Shown piece by piece: positions 1-11,740 of a stretch of DNA of 64,000 nucleotides. Each line of letters opens with the position of its first letter. Position 1 is the stretch's first letter. A model generated the notes under the pieces. The model ran no database searches. It was not told where the DNA came from and was given only the letters and a program-made list of their open reading frames with translations. Origin of the DNA: Symbiodinium natans (lineage: Eukaryota > Sar > Dinophyceae > Suessiales > Symbiodiniaceae); the NCBI GenBank assembly GCA_905221605.1, contig CAJNDS010002181.1, positions 2,501 through 66,500 on the forward strand. Direction: 5' to 3'. Position numbers and translations under genes: made by a program.

Positions 1-898
1 GGGGTCGGCGGCACTGGCGGTAGCCATTAAATATTCTAGCTATATGCACACACACTATGGATATCTAGGGCTTGAGGTTTAAGGCTTATGCAATACTAGA
101 TAGGGTATCCGGGTATAAGACTTGGGTTCTTGGTTCCAACAAACCCGAAACCCTAAACACTAAATCCTAGATCCTAAACCCCAAACCCAAAGCCCTATAA
201 ACCCTGTAAACCCTATTACCCCAAGAAAACCTGTGCAGCCTATAAAACCTACAAACTCCACAAACCCTGAACCCTAAAACCCACAACCCCTTAAACCCTA
301 AACTACCCCCAAGCCCGAAACCCGAAACCGTGCTGGCCAGATTCTTGGGGCAAGTCCGTCTTTCAGGGTTCTTAGGATTTGTGGGGTTTAGGAGAGTTCC
401 GGGACCCTGAACCCTGAACCCTGAACCCTGAACCCTACAAATCCCGGAGATGCAGGCAAGGCGCCACATGCTTGTAGAGATGCAAAAATTGTTATGAGGA
501 GTTGACAAGCAACTGAGTGCTGATCAGAGTATCAATGTGTTTTTGAGCCAGAACTGGCTACGCCGTGGCTTCGGTTTTAAGGTGGCTGCTGCTTGCTTCG
601 TCTTTCTATTTGTTACTATTGGTTTCATTTCATTTTTTGGGGGGTGGTGGGGCTTAAGGGGCCTATTTGAGTCGAACGTGTACTTTGGGTACGGGTAGTT
701 GGCCCGTATTGCGCTAGGTTTGGGTTTTTGGGGCTCTAGTCCAGGGGTAGGCTACAAGAGTGCCGGGCTTAGGGGCATGGGGGCCCCTGCTCGGCGCTAA
801 TTCGGGGGCAACGGTACCCAACATCTGCAGCCTTTGGAAAGGACCCCTTGAGGCCCTAGACCCAAGCCCCTGAACTTGGCACTGTTACCCCTTAGACT
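1..898. other. Gene-free spacer with degenerate telomere-like repeats
   Basis: Scattered CCCTAAA-like and TTTAGGG-like units are seen from about 140 to 435, including a short homogenised CCCTGAA array at 404-436. The 113-codon minus-strand frame over 167-508 is a translation of these repeats (Gly-Phe-Arg-Val runs) and is not regarded as a gene. The rest, 440-898, is mixed-composition sequence in which I recognise nothing. Confidence 0.6.
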
Positions 899-956
899 AA
901 CAGTCCTTCATAGGGATATATAGTACCTCCTATTATAATCCCTATTGAGGACTGTT
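899..956. repeat. 58-bp hairpin element, AACAGTCC family
   Basis: The ends are inverted copies: AACAGTCCTTCATAGGGAT on the left and the reverse complement of AACAGTCCTCAATAGGGAT on the right (17 of 19 positions), around a short AT-rich loop. A related half copy lies near 30,787-30,816. It resembles a miniature inverted-repeat element, but there is no coding capacity and no clear target duplication. Confidence 0.5.
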
Positions 957-1414
957 CGTATACGGGTGTACAGTGTAAAGGCAAGGCTGAGGCTCGGCCT
1001 AGATTCCAAGGTTGATATTTTGGGTCGGGTGCCATATGCTCCACTGTTCGAGGTTTTCTGGTTTAGGGTTGCGCCTTAGCTCATGAGCCAGCCTCGGAAC
1101 CTAAAACCTGTGAGCCCACGCCGTTAGGCAACAAAAACCCACATAGCAAGTATTCAATGCACGTAGGACACAGAGAGAGAGAGAGCATCGAAAAGAAACT
1201 CAGAAAATAGTCTTGCGGCAAACCATGAACGCTCACCCCCCCCCCCCCCCACGCCCCCAGCAGCGTCCCTCTTCCGACCCTAAAGCAATCAAAAACTCGG
1301 CCCTTAGACGTAAGCTCGAAACCGTACACCCGAGGAGGCTCAACCCTAAACAAGTTCACCCTGCAAGGCCCTCCCCGCTGACTGTGGCTGCAGCTTGGGT
1401 TGCATCACCTGACA
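957..1414. other. Spacer without recognised gene
   Basis: Mixed sequence with a GA microsatellite near 1172-1185 and a 15-C tract at 1236-1250. The small frames on both strands here cross the C tract and show no family signature. Confidence 0.5.
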
Positions 1415-1576
1415 GAGGAACCCCCGCCTTGGGGACGAAATGAACCCCTAAAGTTGGGGTCACATACCCTGACGACTATTATTCGTATTAAGGATATGAG
1501 CTATAAACCCTAAACCCTAAACCCCAAACCCTAAACCCTGTTAGGGTTCATTTAGTCCCCAAGGTGCGGGTTCCTC
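1415..1576. repeat. MITE-like hairpin element, CTTGGGGAC family, copy 1
   Basis: About 36 bp at each end are inverted copies of each other with four or five mismatches. The core is CTTGGGGACGAAATGAACCC on the left, and GGGTTCATTTAGTCCCCAAG on the right. The interior holds a short CCCTAAA array (about 1505-1540). Two more copies of the same terminal sequence occur at 9991-10046 and 12486-12682, so this is a dispersed family and not a chance palindrome. No transposase is visible, so it would be non-autonomous. Confidence 0.65.
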
Positions 1577-3517
1577 GTAAGGTTTAGGGCTCAGCGGAAA
1601 GGATGAGTTCAGGGCTCAGGCTTCATCAAGGTTTAGAATACTAAAGCCAAGAGTAACCTCGGAACAAAAGGGTGCCCTTTTTGGTTCCAAAGCGGCTTCT
1701 AAGGGAACCTAAACCCTTACAAAAAAGAGAGCAAGGCCCTAAACCCTAAACCCTAAACCCTAAACCCTAAACCCTAAAAAAACTAAAAAGAACAGTACGG
1801 GCCTCCTCTAAGGTGATGGCTTGGCATTTCGGGCTTGTGGCCAGCAAGAAAACCTGTCATTCCCCTAACCACCGCACAAAAAAAACCTCCCACAACTTCT
1901 GCTGTCAAAAAGGGACATGTGGGGAATGAGGGAATCTAAAATCCTGAGTTCCCTGTCAAGATCTCGTACGAAAAGCCACATGTCCACGCTGGCTTTTGGG
2001 TACCTCGTTGCCAGCATCGGCCCCTCACTCAACTCGGGTCTTCAGGGTTTAGAATTTCGACTTTAGGGCTTAGGGAAACCATGTGGCCCAAGAAGTTTTG
2101 GGGTTGGAGGGACGTAGTGCTCACGGGGCCCGATCTCTGAGGTACTCTGAGCAAGGCCTAATGCTCGCAACCCCCAAGCCCAGTCCCTTTCGTGCTCCCA
2201 AGCTCTTCAATAAGTACCAACGTTCAGAATATTCACTTGCAACTTGGGGTTGTATCTCGGCTGCACGTGAATCCCCGGGAAAAGACCGAACTTTCTTCTG
2301 GAACCTCACGCCGTGGGAGCTTCGCTCGAGTGCTCCCTGGAAATCAAAGGCTACAAAGCTATTCCAGGGCCGACAACGCAAACCATAAACCCTAAACCCC
2401 TGCACCCCAAGTAGCAGCTAATGGTTTTAGAGGAACATAGGCCCCAAGTCTCAAAAACTTGAAAACCTTCACCCCACAAATCAAACCCTCGACACCTAGC
2501 CGCCCCCCCCCCCCCCCCCCCCCCCCCATAGACGAACGCGCGCACCCGCCTGTCTCTCCCTGGCCAAGGCTATGACTCGATTCCAGGACACCGGGTTTGG
2601 GTACACCCTGAAATGCTTAGTGTTTAGGGTTTATTTAGGGCTGTGGGTTTAGGGGTGAGGGCCACGTAGGCCCTGAAACACTGTACACAGAAGGCAGGGG
2701 TCTGGTGTAGTTCCCTTCTTTGCTCTTGTATGCTTCTACCGATCATGTCAGGATTTCAGGAGGCTACCCCAATTGCAGAAGGTTTCCGGTCGGTTGTGCG
2801 ACCTCCAACACAGCGCAACAAGCCCCACAAAAGCCTCGAAGGACTTTAGGCGTTTAGGGATTAGGGTGGAGCGTTTAGGGTTTAGGGTTTACTAAGTGCG
2901 CAAGAGGCCCTTGGCACCTGGAACATAGGGAACACGAAGCCCTAACCCTGAACCCTGTACCCTAAACCTTAGGGGAGTCCGGTCCTTTTCGGACGTGGAA
3001 TCGCCAGCAAAGCATCCGAAGGGGTGGTTCCAAAGCTCAAGATGTAATGCTTAGAACTTTTGCCTTTGGGGTTTAAAGCTGAGGGTCAGGGTGTAGAGTG
3101 TCGGGCTTAGAGTGCAGTATTGAACTGGTTGCGTAGAAGGGCAATGAAGGTTCGAACCCAGAAGGGTGGACATGGCAGGCCGGGTAAAGTGTGCAGGGCT
3201 TTATGGTAAAGTCAAAGCCAGACTAAAAAACATATCTTACTGTCAGGCCCATGAGGTCCTCCGATCAACACCCGGAAAAAAACCCTGCACACTAAATCCT
3301 CAGACGCCCCCCCCCCCCCCCCCCCCCCACCCTCAATCCCAAAACCTTATCAACCCTCTCACACTCAACCCTCAACCCTAAACCGTGAACCCTAAACCCT
3401 AAACCCCGAGCCCTGAACCCTAAACTCTCACCAAGAGCAGCCCACTGGCCTTGCTGCTCCCAGCCTGCAAAGGCAATAGACAGGGCTTAAGATTCTGGCT
3501 GAAAAGCATGGCAGCTC
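1577..3517. other. Telomere-like repeats and spacers, no gene recognised
   Basis: Contains a perfect CCCTAAA run (1738-1779), scattered single units, and two C homopolymers of 25 (2503-2527) and 22 bases (3307-3328). The frames near 2083-2405 and 3166-3381 overlap each other on opposite strands or run into repeats, and none matches a family I know. Confidence 0.5.
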
Positions 3518-3968
3518 CCCTAAACCCTAAACCCTAAACCCTAAACCCTAAACCCTAAACCCTAAACCCTAAACCCTAAACCCTAAACCCTAAACCCCAA
3601 GCCCTACTAGGGCGAAGCCTGAACCCCAAACCCCAGACCCTAAGTCCTAAGCCCTAAACTAGGATGGCCCTTAAAACCCTCTGAAAACATATTCCTAAAT
3701 ATGACCCTCTTGAACCCATGAAATGTTCCAAGGGCCTACCTAGTAAACTCTACAGCAAGACCCGGTTCAGGAATCAGGGCGTTAGGGGATCGGCAGTTAG
3801 GCAGGGCTGTTCCCAAGCCGGATCCCCTATGAAAAGGTACCTGTTTGAAAGCGGATGGGTTAGGGTTTAGGGTTTAGGGTTTAGGGTTTAGGGTTTAGGG
3901 TTTAGGGTTTAGGGTTTAGGTTTTAGGGTTTAGGTTTTAGGGTTTAGGGTTTAAGGTTTAAGGTTTAG
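3518..3968. repeat. Two opposed telomere-type arrays
   Basis: CCCTAAA units fill 3518-3602 with degenerate continuation to about 3660. After a 200-bp spacer, TTTAGGG units fill 3859-3968. The two arrays are in opposite orientation and so form a potential large fold-back. Confidence 0.85.
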
Positions 3969-4373
3969 GAGCATTAGGGGTGGGATTCCTTGTCCAACGC
4001 TCTCTCAAAGCTATAAGCCTCTAATGGGCAACAAGCCCTGCGAATCCCATAAGCGCCCCAACCCCTCCGGCCCATAAGCCACAATACACATATACAAGCC
4101 CCCTAAACGTTTCACCCTAAACTCTAGAAGCCTTTCAGTCTTAAACGGGCCAAGAACACCCGAGGCCCTAAACCCGAAACCCTAAAACCCCAAAACCCCA
4201 AAACCATACACTAAGCCCTACACTAAACCCCAAATCCTAAACCCTAAGCCCTAAACCCTAAACCCTAAACCCTAAACCCTGAACCCTAATCTCCCCAAGC
4301 AGCGGCCTTGCCCGAGATGCTCGCGCGCTTCTTAGAGGAGGCGCTCGCGCTGCGAGGCGAACCTTATGGCTTT
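3969..4373. other. Spacer with scattered CCCTAAA variants
   Basis: Mostly degenerate CCCTAAA-like sequence (CCCTAAGC, CACTAAG) with a regular patch at 4225-4290. No gene seen. Confidence 0.5.
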
Positions 4374-4585
4374 GGGGGGGGGGGGGGGGGGGGGGGTAGG
4401 GGTTTAGGGTTTAGGGTTTAGGGTTTAGGGTTTAGGGTTTAGGGTTTAGGGTTTAGGGTTTAGGGTTTAGGGTTTAGGGTTTAGGGTTTAGGGTTTAGGG
4501 TTTAGGGTTTAGGGTTTAGGGTTTAGGGTTTAGGGTTTAGGATTTAGGGTGTTTGGTTTGGGGTTTAGGGTTTAGGGTTTAAGGT
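4374..4585 (+). repeat. G23 tract followed by TTTAGGG array
   Basis: A run of 23 G (4374-4396) leads directly into about 25 nearly perfect TTTAGGG units, degenerating after about 4540. This is one of the longest arrays in the window. The homopolymer at its edge suggests slippage or terminal-transferase-like addition, which is inference. Confidence 0.9.
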
Positions 4586-4670
4586 CTTTTGCAAAGGTCT
4601 TTACATGTTTGTAGTCTTGGCTTCCAGGGTTTGGAGGGTCTTGAAGGTTTATGGAGCTTCGTGGGCATAT

Positions 4671-4792
4671 CATATGAAGTAGGGTTTATATTTCTTGTAC
4701 CCCCAAAAGGCCACCCAGTATATATCACCAATTTTAAAAAGGAACCTTATATACACTCACAAAAAACAGAAATATATACCCTACTTCATATG
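4671..4792. repeat. MITE-like hairpin element, GAAGTAGGG family, copy 1
   Basis: 122 bp bounded by 24-bp inverted ends: CATATGAAGTAGGGTTTATA at the left, and TATACCCTACTTCATATG at the right. The interior is AT-rich. The internal sequence (TTGTA, CAAAAGG, CACCCA, ATACACTCAC) is repeated in order at 31,349-31,433, where a second copy is interrupted by a larger insertion. The small frame that crosses it (4589-4801) is not a gene. Confidence 0.7.
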
Positions 4793-5516
4793 AATTTCTG
4801 AAGGTTGAAGGGGTATGTAAAGGTTACAGATTTTGTATGGTTCCTAGGGGTAAGACAGGCTGAGGGCTCCGGAGTTCAGGTGGATTGCCGACGCTTCTTA
4901 AACTCCCGGACATGAAACAGAACAAAACAGATACCGGGCAACCCCAAGGCACCCGAAGAATTAAAACACCCGGAAGACAAGTGTGGAATGCTGGGGTTGG
5001 CCTCCAGCCCTCCAGCCCACCAGCCCCGCCACGAGGGGGCTGGGCTACAAGGCTGGAGGACTGGAGGGCTCGAGGGCTGCAGGGCTCGAGGGCTGGGGGC
5101 TGGAGTAGGAGGGCGGGCTGGCTGGAGTAGGCTTAAGGGTTTAGGGTTTAGGGTTTAGGGGGCGCTTCAGGTTGGCGGGGCTTCCGGTTGGAGGGTTGGA
5201 GAAGGCTTTGTGTTGGCGGGGTTCGGGTTGGGTTCGGGTTGGAAAGCTCTGATTCGTCCCGGCGCCAGCCCCCAACTAAACATCCGTAGCCTAAACATCC
5301 GGCAGCTGCCCTCCACATATTTTAAAGTTGTCACCGTAGATATGGGGGTTTACGAAAATAAGGGGACCCCAATATAGACCCCCATATAGTAGGATTCCCG
5401 TATAATGAGCACCCCAATAAGGTACCCCTAATTTTGGAAATCCCATATAATAAGTAGGGTTATAAGTAGGGAGACGCTGGTTATAACCCAGGCCCTCAGG
5501 TCCCGAAAGCCCCGCC
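4793..5516. other. Spacer without recognised gene
   Basis: GC-rich patch with repeated GGCTGGAGG and CTCGAGGGCT words at 5000-5130, a short TTTAGGG run at 5134-5160, then sequence with several short near-inverted motifs (TATGGGGGTTTACG and CCCCCATATAG, 5340-5390). Nothing here is recognisably coding. Confidence 0.45.
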
Positions 5517-5672
5517 CCCTAAACCCTAAACCCCAAACCCCAAACCCTAAACCCTAAACCCTAAACCCTAAAACCTAAACCCTAAGCCCCAAACCCTAGA
5601 CCCCAAACCCTAAACCCCAAAGCCTAAAGCCTAAACCCTAAACCCTAAACCCTACCCCCCCCCCCCCCCCCC
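5517..5672 (-). repeat. Degenerate CCCTAAA array ending in C18
   Basis: About 19 CCCTAAA-like units with CCCCAAA and CCTAAAG variants, ending in an 18-C homopolymer (5655-5672). Confidence 0.8.
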
Positions 5673-6578
5673 TCGAACAAAAACAAAAAACAACTAAACT
5701 CCAGACTCGACTTTGACCCTATAAAGAGCGTGATCTCCTCTTGACTATTCATACTTCAGGAAGGGGGTCAGGGCTCTAGGGTCGGGGGTTTAGGGTTTAG
5801 GGTTTAGGGATAGGGTCTCTTGAGAACTTTACACCCTAAGCTCCACGAGGATCTGGGCACCGGCGCTCTTCGAGTCCTTCTCGGCCTCATTGGGCCCGCT
5901 AGCTCGAGTGGTGGCGCTGGAGTCCTTGTGGGCGAGTGTGGGCGAGTGAAAACAGCCAGGAACCGACTTCGCATGGTATTTTGAAAGCGGGGTGGGGTCC
6001 TCTCGCCGTTTTCGGGCAGGTTCGATAGCATTTGCCTAAACCAAGCGAAACGAGAATCAAGCGAAAAACCACAAACCCCTAAACCCTAATTTAAACCCTA
6101 AACCCTAGACCCTAAACCCTAAACCCTAGACCCTAAACCCTAAACCCTATAAACCCTAAACCAGTTAAACCAGAAACAAAAGCCAAGCGGAACATCCGGC
6201 CGCACGAGTGTTTGGGTAGGGCTACAAGCTTGCGATTTCTGGTTTCCACAGGTTTTCACAGAACTTCACAGACAGACTAGTCCATGAAGGTCTGTGAAGT
6301 TCTGGGAAATCCTGTGAATACCTGTGTGCTGTAGAATTTCGGGTTGGGTTCAGGAAAACAAGCGAAATCATTGATGAAAACCTAGCGAAGAACCCGCAGG
6401 AGAACATAGCACCCCCCCCCCCCCCAATTCCTAGCGGGCTCACTTTTCTACCTGCCACCCGCGCATGGTAAACTGTCAGGCGAAGGAGATTCGACAGGTA
6501 GTTTCAAGCGAAACCCATGTATTTTTCAAGCAGGCGATGGTGAGGGAATGGAGTCCAGAAAACAAGGGGCTTGGAGCT
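5673..6578. other. Spacer without recognised gene
   Basis: Includes short telomere-like patches (5789-5808; 6085-6165) and a C14 tract (6412-6425). The frames at 5804-6031 and 6222-6458 (minus) have no recognisable domains. AACTTCACAGACA-type words recur at 6230-6320 as a small imperfect inverted repeat. Confidence 0.45.
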
Positions 6579-6742
6579 TACTTGGAGGTTCATGGTACTT
6601 AATGGTAGTGGGTTCTAACTACACAGACAGTTGGGGTCGTAAGTATCACCCTAAACCCTACACCCTAAACCCTCAACCCTAAACCCAAAACCGTAAACTG
6701 CACTGACAGTTGGGGTCATAAGTACCCTGAACCTCCAAGTAG
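6579..6742. repeat. MITE-like hairpin element, ACTTGGAGGTTCA family, copy 1
   Basis: The ends ACTTGGAGGTTCATGGTACT (6580-6599) and the inverted match ending at 6740 agree at 20 of 21 positions. Inside each arm sits the word GACAGTTGGGGTC, in direct orientation. At least two further complete copies (13,123-13,234 and 31,129-31,224) and several half copies occur in the window. Confidence 0.65.
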
Positions 6743-7823
6743 GGGCTTGCAGAGTTGCTTGGACCGGCTTGTGGTCGAGAATCGGTCGGTTGATCGGTTT
6801 AGGGTTTAGGGTTTAGGGTTTAGGGTTTAGGGTTTAGGGTTTAGGGTCGAAGCGAAACTACTGGTAGGATCACTTCGTTCTTGCAAGAGAGGTTCGCAGT
6901 GAAAGGACCAGCCGAAGAGGCAGCCAGAAGTTAGTCTATCATGAGCGAACCCTGAATCCTAACCCAGACCCCACTCTCGCCCGCAAAGCTTTGTTCGGGC
7001 AACTTCGGAAATTCCCCATGGGTGCTCGTGCGTGCTCGCTTGCGTGCGTGAGCCGAGACACCAAAGCCCAAGGCCCGAAACGCAAACCCCAAACCCTCCA
7101 AGACCCATGAGCCTTCGAAAGGGCTTTCACGGACTCTCGACGTGGCGCTTTGCTCGGCGAGCCTGCCGGGGCTTCAGGGCTACCAATCTTCTGTAGAGTC
7201 AATTGCAAGACTCGTTTGAAACCCCAAACCCTATAAACCCTAACCCCTAAAACCCACTAAGGGTTTTCAGAACTTCATCCCCACACCCAGAAACCCTAAA
7301 GACCCTTCATGCGTCAAGGTGCTCTAGGCTTCTCACGGGCTGAGCTTTCTAGTCGGAGAATGGTGAAACCTTTCAACTGCAGCTTAAAACCTCGAAAGCT
7401 CTATCTCAACCCGACGCTTCCTCCTGTAAGATGCCACGTGAACTTGAGAGGAATATCCCCTCCCCACCCTCCCTAAAGCCTGAACCCTCAACCTCAACCC
7501 TTAAAAGCCGTTTATGCTTCGATTTCAGGGAGGCATGAGGATCAGGGCTCCAGTGCCCTGCTCGAGAGGATCGAAAACCGGAGTTCAGAACAGTTTGGGT
7601 TGGCAAGAAGGCCCCCCCGCAACCCATACTGCACCAAGCGTGGTTAGTGACATCTGAATACCTATCACCCTGAACATTCTATAATGATTCTAACTGAGGG
7701 GTAGAGCTTGTGGCTTGCACGAACCGCTAGATGAATGGATAGATAGAGCTGGAAACAAAGGTCGACGTGACACTGGCGTGCGTGTAACATTATGTGCACG
7801 ACAACTTCGGCTTCGAGCATCCT
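6743..7823. other. Spacer with one TTTAGGG array, no recognised gene
   Basis: A perfect TTTAGGG array occupies 6798-6847. The remainder, including minus-strand frames at 6939-7208 and 7406-7627, shows no domain that I recognise. Confidence 0.5.
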
Positions 7824-8300
7824 AAGCCCTAGACCCTAACCCTAAACCCTAAACCCTAAACCCTAAACCCTAAACCCTAAACCCTAAACCCTAAACCCTA
7901 AACCCTAAACCCTAAACCCTAAACCCTAAACCCTAAACCCTAAACCCTAAACCCTAAACCCTAACCCTAAACCCTAAACCCTGAACCCTGAACCCTGAAC
8001 CCTAAACCCTAAACCCTAAACAGTAAACCAGCCCTAGGATGCCTGTGGCGACGACCGTGGCAGACTCTGATGTCTTCTCCATCGCGCAGCATGACAGCAC
8101 GCGACCCATCGGATCCTGGGCGTCGGAGGCTTGGCTTGGCTGGTGTGTGCGAAGTAAACCCTAAACCCTAAACCCTAAACCCTAAACCCTAAACCCTATA
8201 AACACTAAGCTCTAAACCTTAAACCCTAAACCCTAAACCCTACACTTTAAACTCTAAACTCTAAACTCTAAACTCTAAACTCTAAACTCTAAATCCTAAC
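7824..8300 (-). repeat. Long CCCTAAA arrays with variant blocks
   Basis: About 27 units at 7824-8028, broken by a short CCCTGAA block. After a 120-bp spacer there is a second stretch (8155-8300) that shifts to the locally homogenised variant CTCTAAA (8248-8292). Confidence 0.85.
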
Positions 8301-9496
8301 TTAAACCCTATACACCCTAAGCCAATCCTTGCGTCCTTCGAGGGAAACCTCAAGAGCCAAGGGCCTATCGCGGTTGAGGGTTCTGCCTTGAGAAGAAACA
8401 AGCGCATGACAAGCATACCGCACATCTTGCACAGGGAACCTTCAACCGTAAACCGAAAGCCCCTTTGGGGGTTCCTTGAAAGAGGCTACTGACTGGCATT
8501 TTGTCGATGTTGGGATACAAGGTACCCCTCCAAATGAAAGGACATGCCAGTATCAGGTAAGGAAGGGGCGAGGGGCAAGCCGGATGTGTGTCTGATCTGG
8601 GCGGGAGGCGGTGTGGCAAAAGCGAAGGCAGGAGCGCCATACATGCAAGGGGTCGTCGGGAGAGGTCTGCCAATCTCTTGCAATGGTAGGCTAAGTTGGG
8701 TTGGGTCTGGTTGGCTCTGGTTGGCTCCCCAGTACTTGCTTGAAGCGTAGTATTTGTCCTTTTTTTGCCAGTACAGGGTGTTGCAAGGATCCCGTCCGAA
8801 TGGTGTTGCTTTTTACGCTACGATTGCACTGGCTTGTGACCTTGGGCTCTAAATGGGCAATGTTGTTCTTGGCCATCACTGTTGAGCCGGGTTGGCGAAG
8901 CCATCGCATTCGCAAGAGATCACTTCATACAGCAGGGAAGGGGAACCCTACGCCCTTCTCCATCAGCCCGGAACTAGTGGACCAGCGTGTTCCCAGATCC
9001 ACTCTGCGTGCTAAATGGTGTCAAGTGAGGGTTGCCTTGGTAGCCCAGTAACCATATTGCAACAAGGGCACCCTTTTTCGGGTTGTTTATTTTTACAAGG
9101 GAAACCAGACCTCAAAAAAAGGGTCAAGGGTACCAGTGCGCTACTAAGTTGCAGCTGCTCGAAAGTGACTACGACCTGCACAGAGGTACCTGTTCCTGTT
9201 AGATTTCCTTATTCTAAAGCCACAAACATCACAACTCCCATCAGGCCGGCGTCCAGACCCGCGCATCCTTTGCCTGGAGTTTAGGGTTTAGGGTTTAGGG
9301 TTGAGGGTTTAGGGTTTACATGATCGGCTGGCAGCTGGAATTGTGGGTTAGGGTGTGCAGGGTTTCGACTTTAGGGGTGGCGGTGAAAAGGGCTTACGGT
9401 TTATGGATTCGGGGTATTACCTTCGCCATGTGGTACCTGAGCTAGAATCAGAAGAGATGCTGCTGCTACGTAGCGAGACCCTGCTGAGCAGGAAGC
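8301..9496. other. Longest non-repetitive spacer of the left part, no gene recognised
   Basis: This 1.2-kb stretch is relatively free of telomere units except 9278-9318. Overlapping frames of 65-116 codons exist on both strands (8365-8750, 8691-9051, 9015-9284). None has an ATG-initiated frame with recognisable motifs, and opposite-strand frames of similar length argue for chance. It could include a non-coding exon, but I have no positive evidence. Confidence 0.35.
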
Positions 9497-9990
9497 ACCT
9501 AAACCCTAAACCCTAAACCCTAAGCCCTTAGGCCCTAAACCCTAAACCCTAAACCCTAAACCCTAAACCCTAAACCCTAACCCTAAACCCTAAACCCTAA
9601 ACCCTAAACCCTAAACCCTAAACCCTAAACCCTAAACCCTAAACCCTAAACCCAAGGTGGGGGGGGGGGCACTTATTCGCACGCCTGCGAGCTCAGTCAC
9701 CAAGCCGACAGGGTCCCAAGTACCTACATAGTAGAAAGTAGGGCTTCTATAACAGGAATTACCATTATGGTTTCAGTACGTGACCCCCCCCCATATAGGT
9801 ACTCAGGAACCTTTGGAGCTAGCACCGAAACCCGAAACCCGAAACCCGAAACCCGAAACCCGAAACCCTAAACCCTAAACCCTAAACCCTAAACCCTATA
9901 CCCTAAAGTTATAGTTGTTGCTAAACACTGCGTGACGTCCAGTCTTTTCTAGCAGATCTAGCGGCAAAACGATCGAGTCTATCAGGCTGA
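9497..9990 (-). repeat. CCCTAAA arrays with CCCGAAA block
   Basis: About 21 CCCTAAA units at 9497-9654 are followed by a G11 tract. A second array (9832-9905) starts as six CCCGAAA units and then switches to CCCTAAA. The sharp switch shows local homogenisation of a variant. Confidence 0.8.
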
Positions 9991-10046
9991 ACCTTGGGGA
10001 CGAAAGGAAACCTTAAAGGGTTTCATGGGTTCATTTCGTCCCCAAG
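9991..10046. repeat. Hairpin element, CTTGGGGAC family, copy 2
   Basis: A 56-bp near-palindrome with ends CTTGGGGACGAAAGGAAACC and GGGTTCATTTCGTCCCCAAG. It is a shortened version of the element at 1415-1576 with almost no interior. Confidence 0.6.
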
Positions 10047-10302
10047 AAGCTTCAAAGCCCAGCCAGACCCCGCGTGGACGGAAGTGGGGACCCCGGCAGT
10101 TGTTGTCGCCGTTGTTCGACATGGGAGTTTAAGGTTTAGGGTTTAGGGTTCAGAGTTCAGGGTTTAGGTTTTAGGGTTTGCTGTTTAGGGTTCAGGGTTC
10201 AGGGTTTAGGGTTCAGGATTTGGGGGTTCCAAGGGTCCATGCGCCTCAAAACCTGGGTCTCCAAACGACCCTGTTATTTTTGGTTGTTTGGAAAAAACCG
10301 GG
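10047..10302. repeat. Degenerate TTTAGGG/TTCAGGG block
   Basis: Units alternate between TTTAGGG and TTCAGGG at 10,133-10,220. The remainder is unremarkable spacer. Confidence 0.55.
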
Positions 10303-11740
10303 TTTTTTAGGAAACGCCCGTAAAAAAAAGCAAACGCCCGTAATTCGGGAAACGCCCGTAATTCCGAAATCGGGGAGGATTAGGATTTTACTGGAAACGC
10401 CCGTAATTCCGAGATAGGATTAGGATTTTACTGGAAACGCCCGTAATTCCGAGATCGGGGGGTATGAAGAGTTTACTGGAAACGCCCGTAATTCCCAAAT
10501 CGGGGACATGAGAATTCGGTATAAAAATGTATAAAAACAAATATACAACCCACCAAGCACCAAGCTTATAGCGGAGCCTGAACCTTTGTCCCCTTCCAGA
10601 GGTTGAAGGGTTTTGGGTTTAGAGAGGGAACACAGGAATGCTTGGGTGAACCCAACTGTCAAATCCGACCCACAATCAAACCTTTCCCGAAGCCCTGTTT
10701 TGGATTGAGAGTTTTTAGGGTTGAGGATGCCTGGGGTTGAGGACTTTTAGGGTTGAGGGTGTTTAGGGTTGAGGGTGTTTAGGCCGGTTAAGGGTTTTTA
10801 GGGTTGAGGGTTTTTAGGGTTGAGGGTTTTAGGGTTGAGGGTTTTTATGTTGAGGGTTTTAGGAGGGATTTTAGGGTTGCGGGTTTTTAGGGTTGAGGGT
10901 TTTTAGTGAGGGTTTTTAGGGTTGAGGGTTTGTAGTGAGGGTGTTTAGGGTTGAGGGTGCCACTACAGGTGCATGCTGGACTGTTTTTATCCAGTTGGGA
11001 TCGGCAATAGCACCCTAAACGCCTGTAAAACCCGTAATTCACCCATAAAAACCCGTAATTCGCCCGTAAACTTGTTGATTTAGGGTTTCCGTGGCCTTAC
11101 CAAGAGCCCCTACAGAAAGAATCCACGCAAAAACGCCCAAAAAAAACCATTAAAAACCTTTAAAAAACCGTGAAAAACCGTAAAAAAACCGTAAAAAACC
11201 GTAAAAATCCATAATTTGAGCTGGCGCGGAAAGGTCACGGAAAGGGTTTCTGCTCTGTGATGCCTTGAACGCACCCTCAAATTCGAAACATTGCACCAAT
11301 AATTCCACGGAAAGCCGAAATACGGGAGACTCCCACGGAAAACCCTTGATCTACGGAAAGCCCCCTGAAATCTACGGAAAACCCCTGAAATCTATACGGA
11401 AACGACTCATTTATAGAAAAACCCATGAATCCCGCCCCATCTCAAGCCGAGAAGGGTGGGTTGCCAGGTAGGGATTCGGGATTGGAGTTTTGAGGGGCTC
11501 AGGATTGGTTGTGTTTGGCATGCTCAGCCCTGTTTGTTTGGATCAACCCCGAAACCCCTAATGCCCATAATTCTGCACCAATCCTCAAAAACCACTAAAC
11601 GCCCATAAAACCCCTAAACGCCCATAATTCTGCGCCAATCCTCAAAAACCGCTAAACGCCCATAAAACCCCTACACGCCCATAATTCTGCACCAATCCTC
11701 AAAAACCACTAAACGCCCATAAATATCCGTAATTTCAAGA
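10303..11740. repeat. Cluster of AACGCCCGTAATTC repeats and GTTGAGGGTTTTTAG array
   Basis: Three related blocks. At 10,308-10,505 the word GGAAACGCCCGTAATTCC recurs about every 40-57 bp, often followed by GAGAT and TTTACT. At 10,700-10,960 there is a tandem GTTGAGGGTTTTTAGG array of 15-16-bp units, apparently a telomere-unit derivative. At 11,565-11,740 a unit of about 68 bp containing AACGCCCATAATTCTGC and CAATCCTCAAAAACC is repeated two to three times. AAACCGTAAAA runs occupy 11,150-11,210. No protein-coding signal. Confidence 0.7.
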
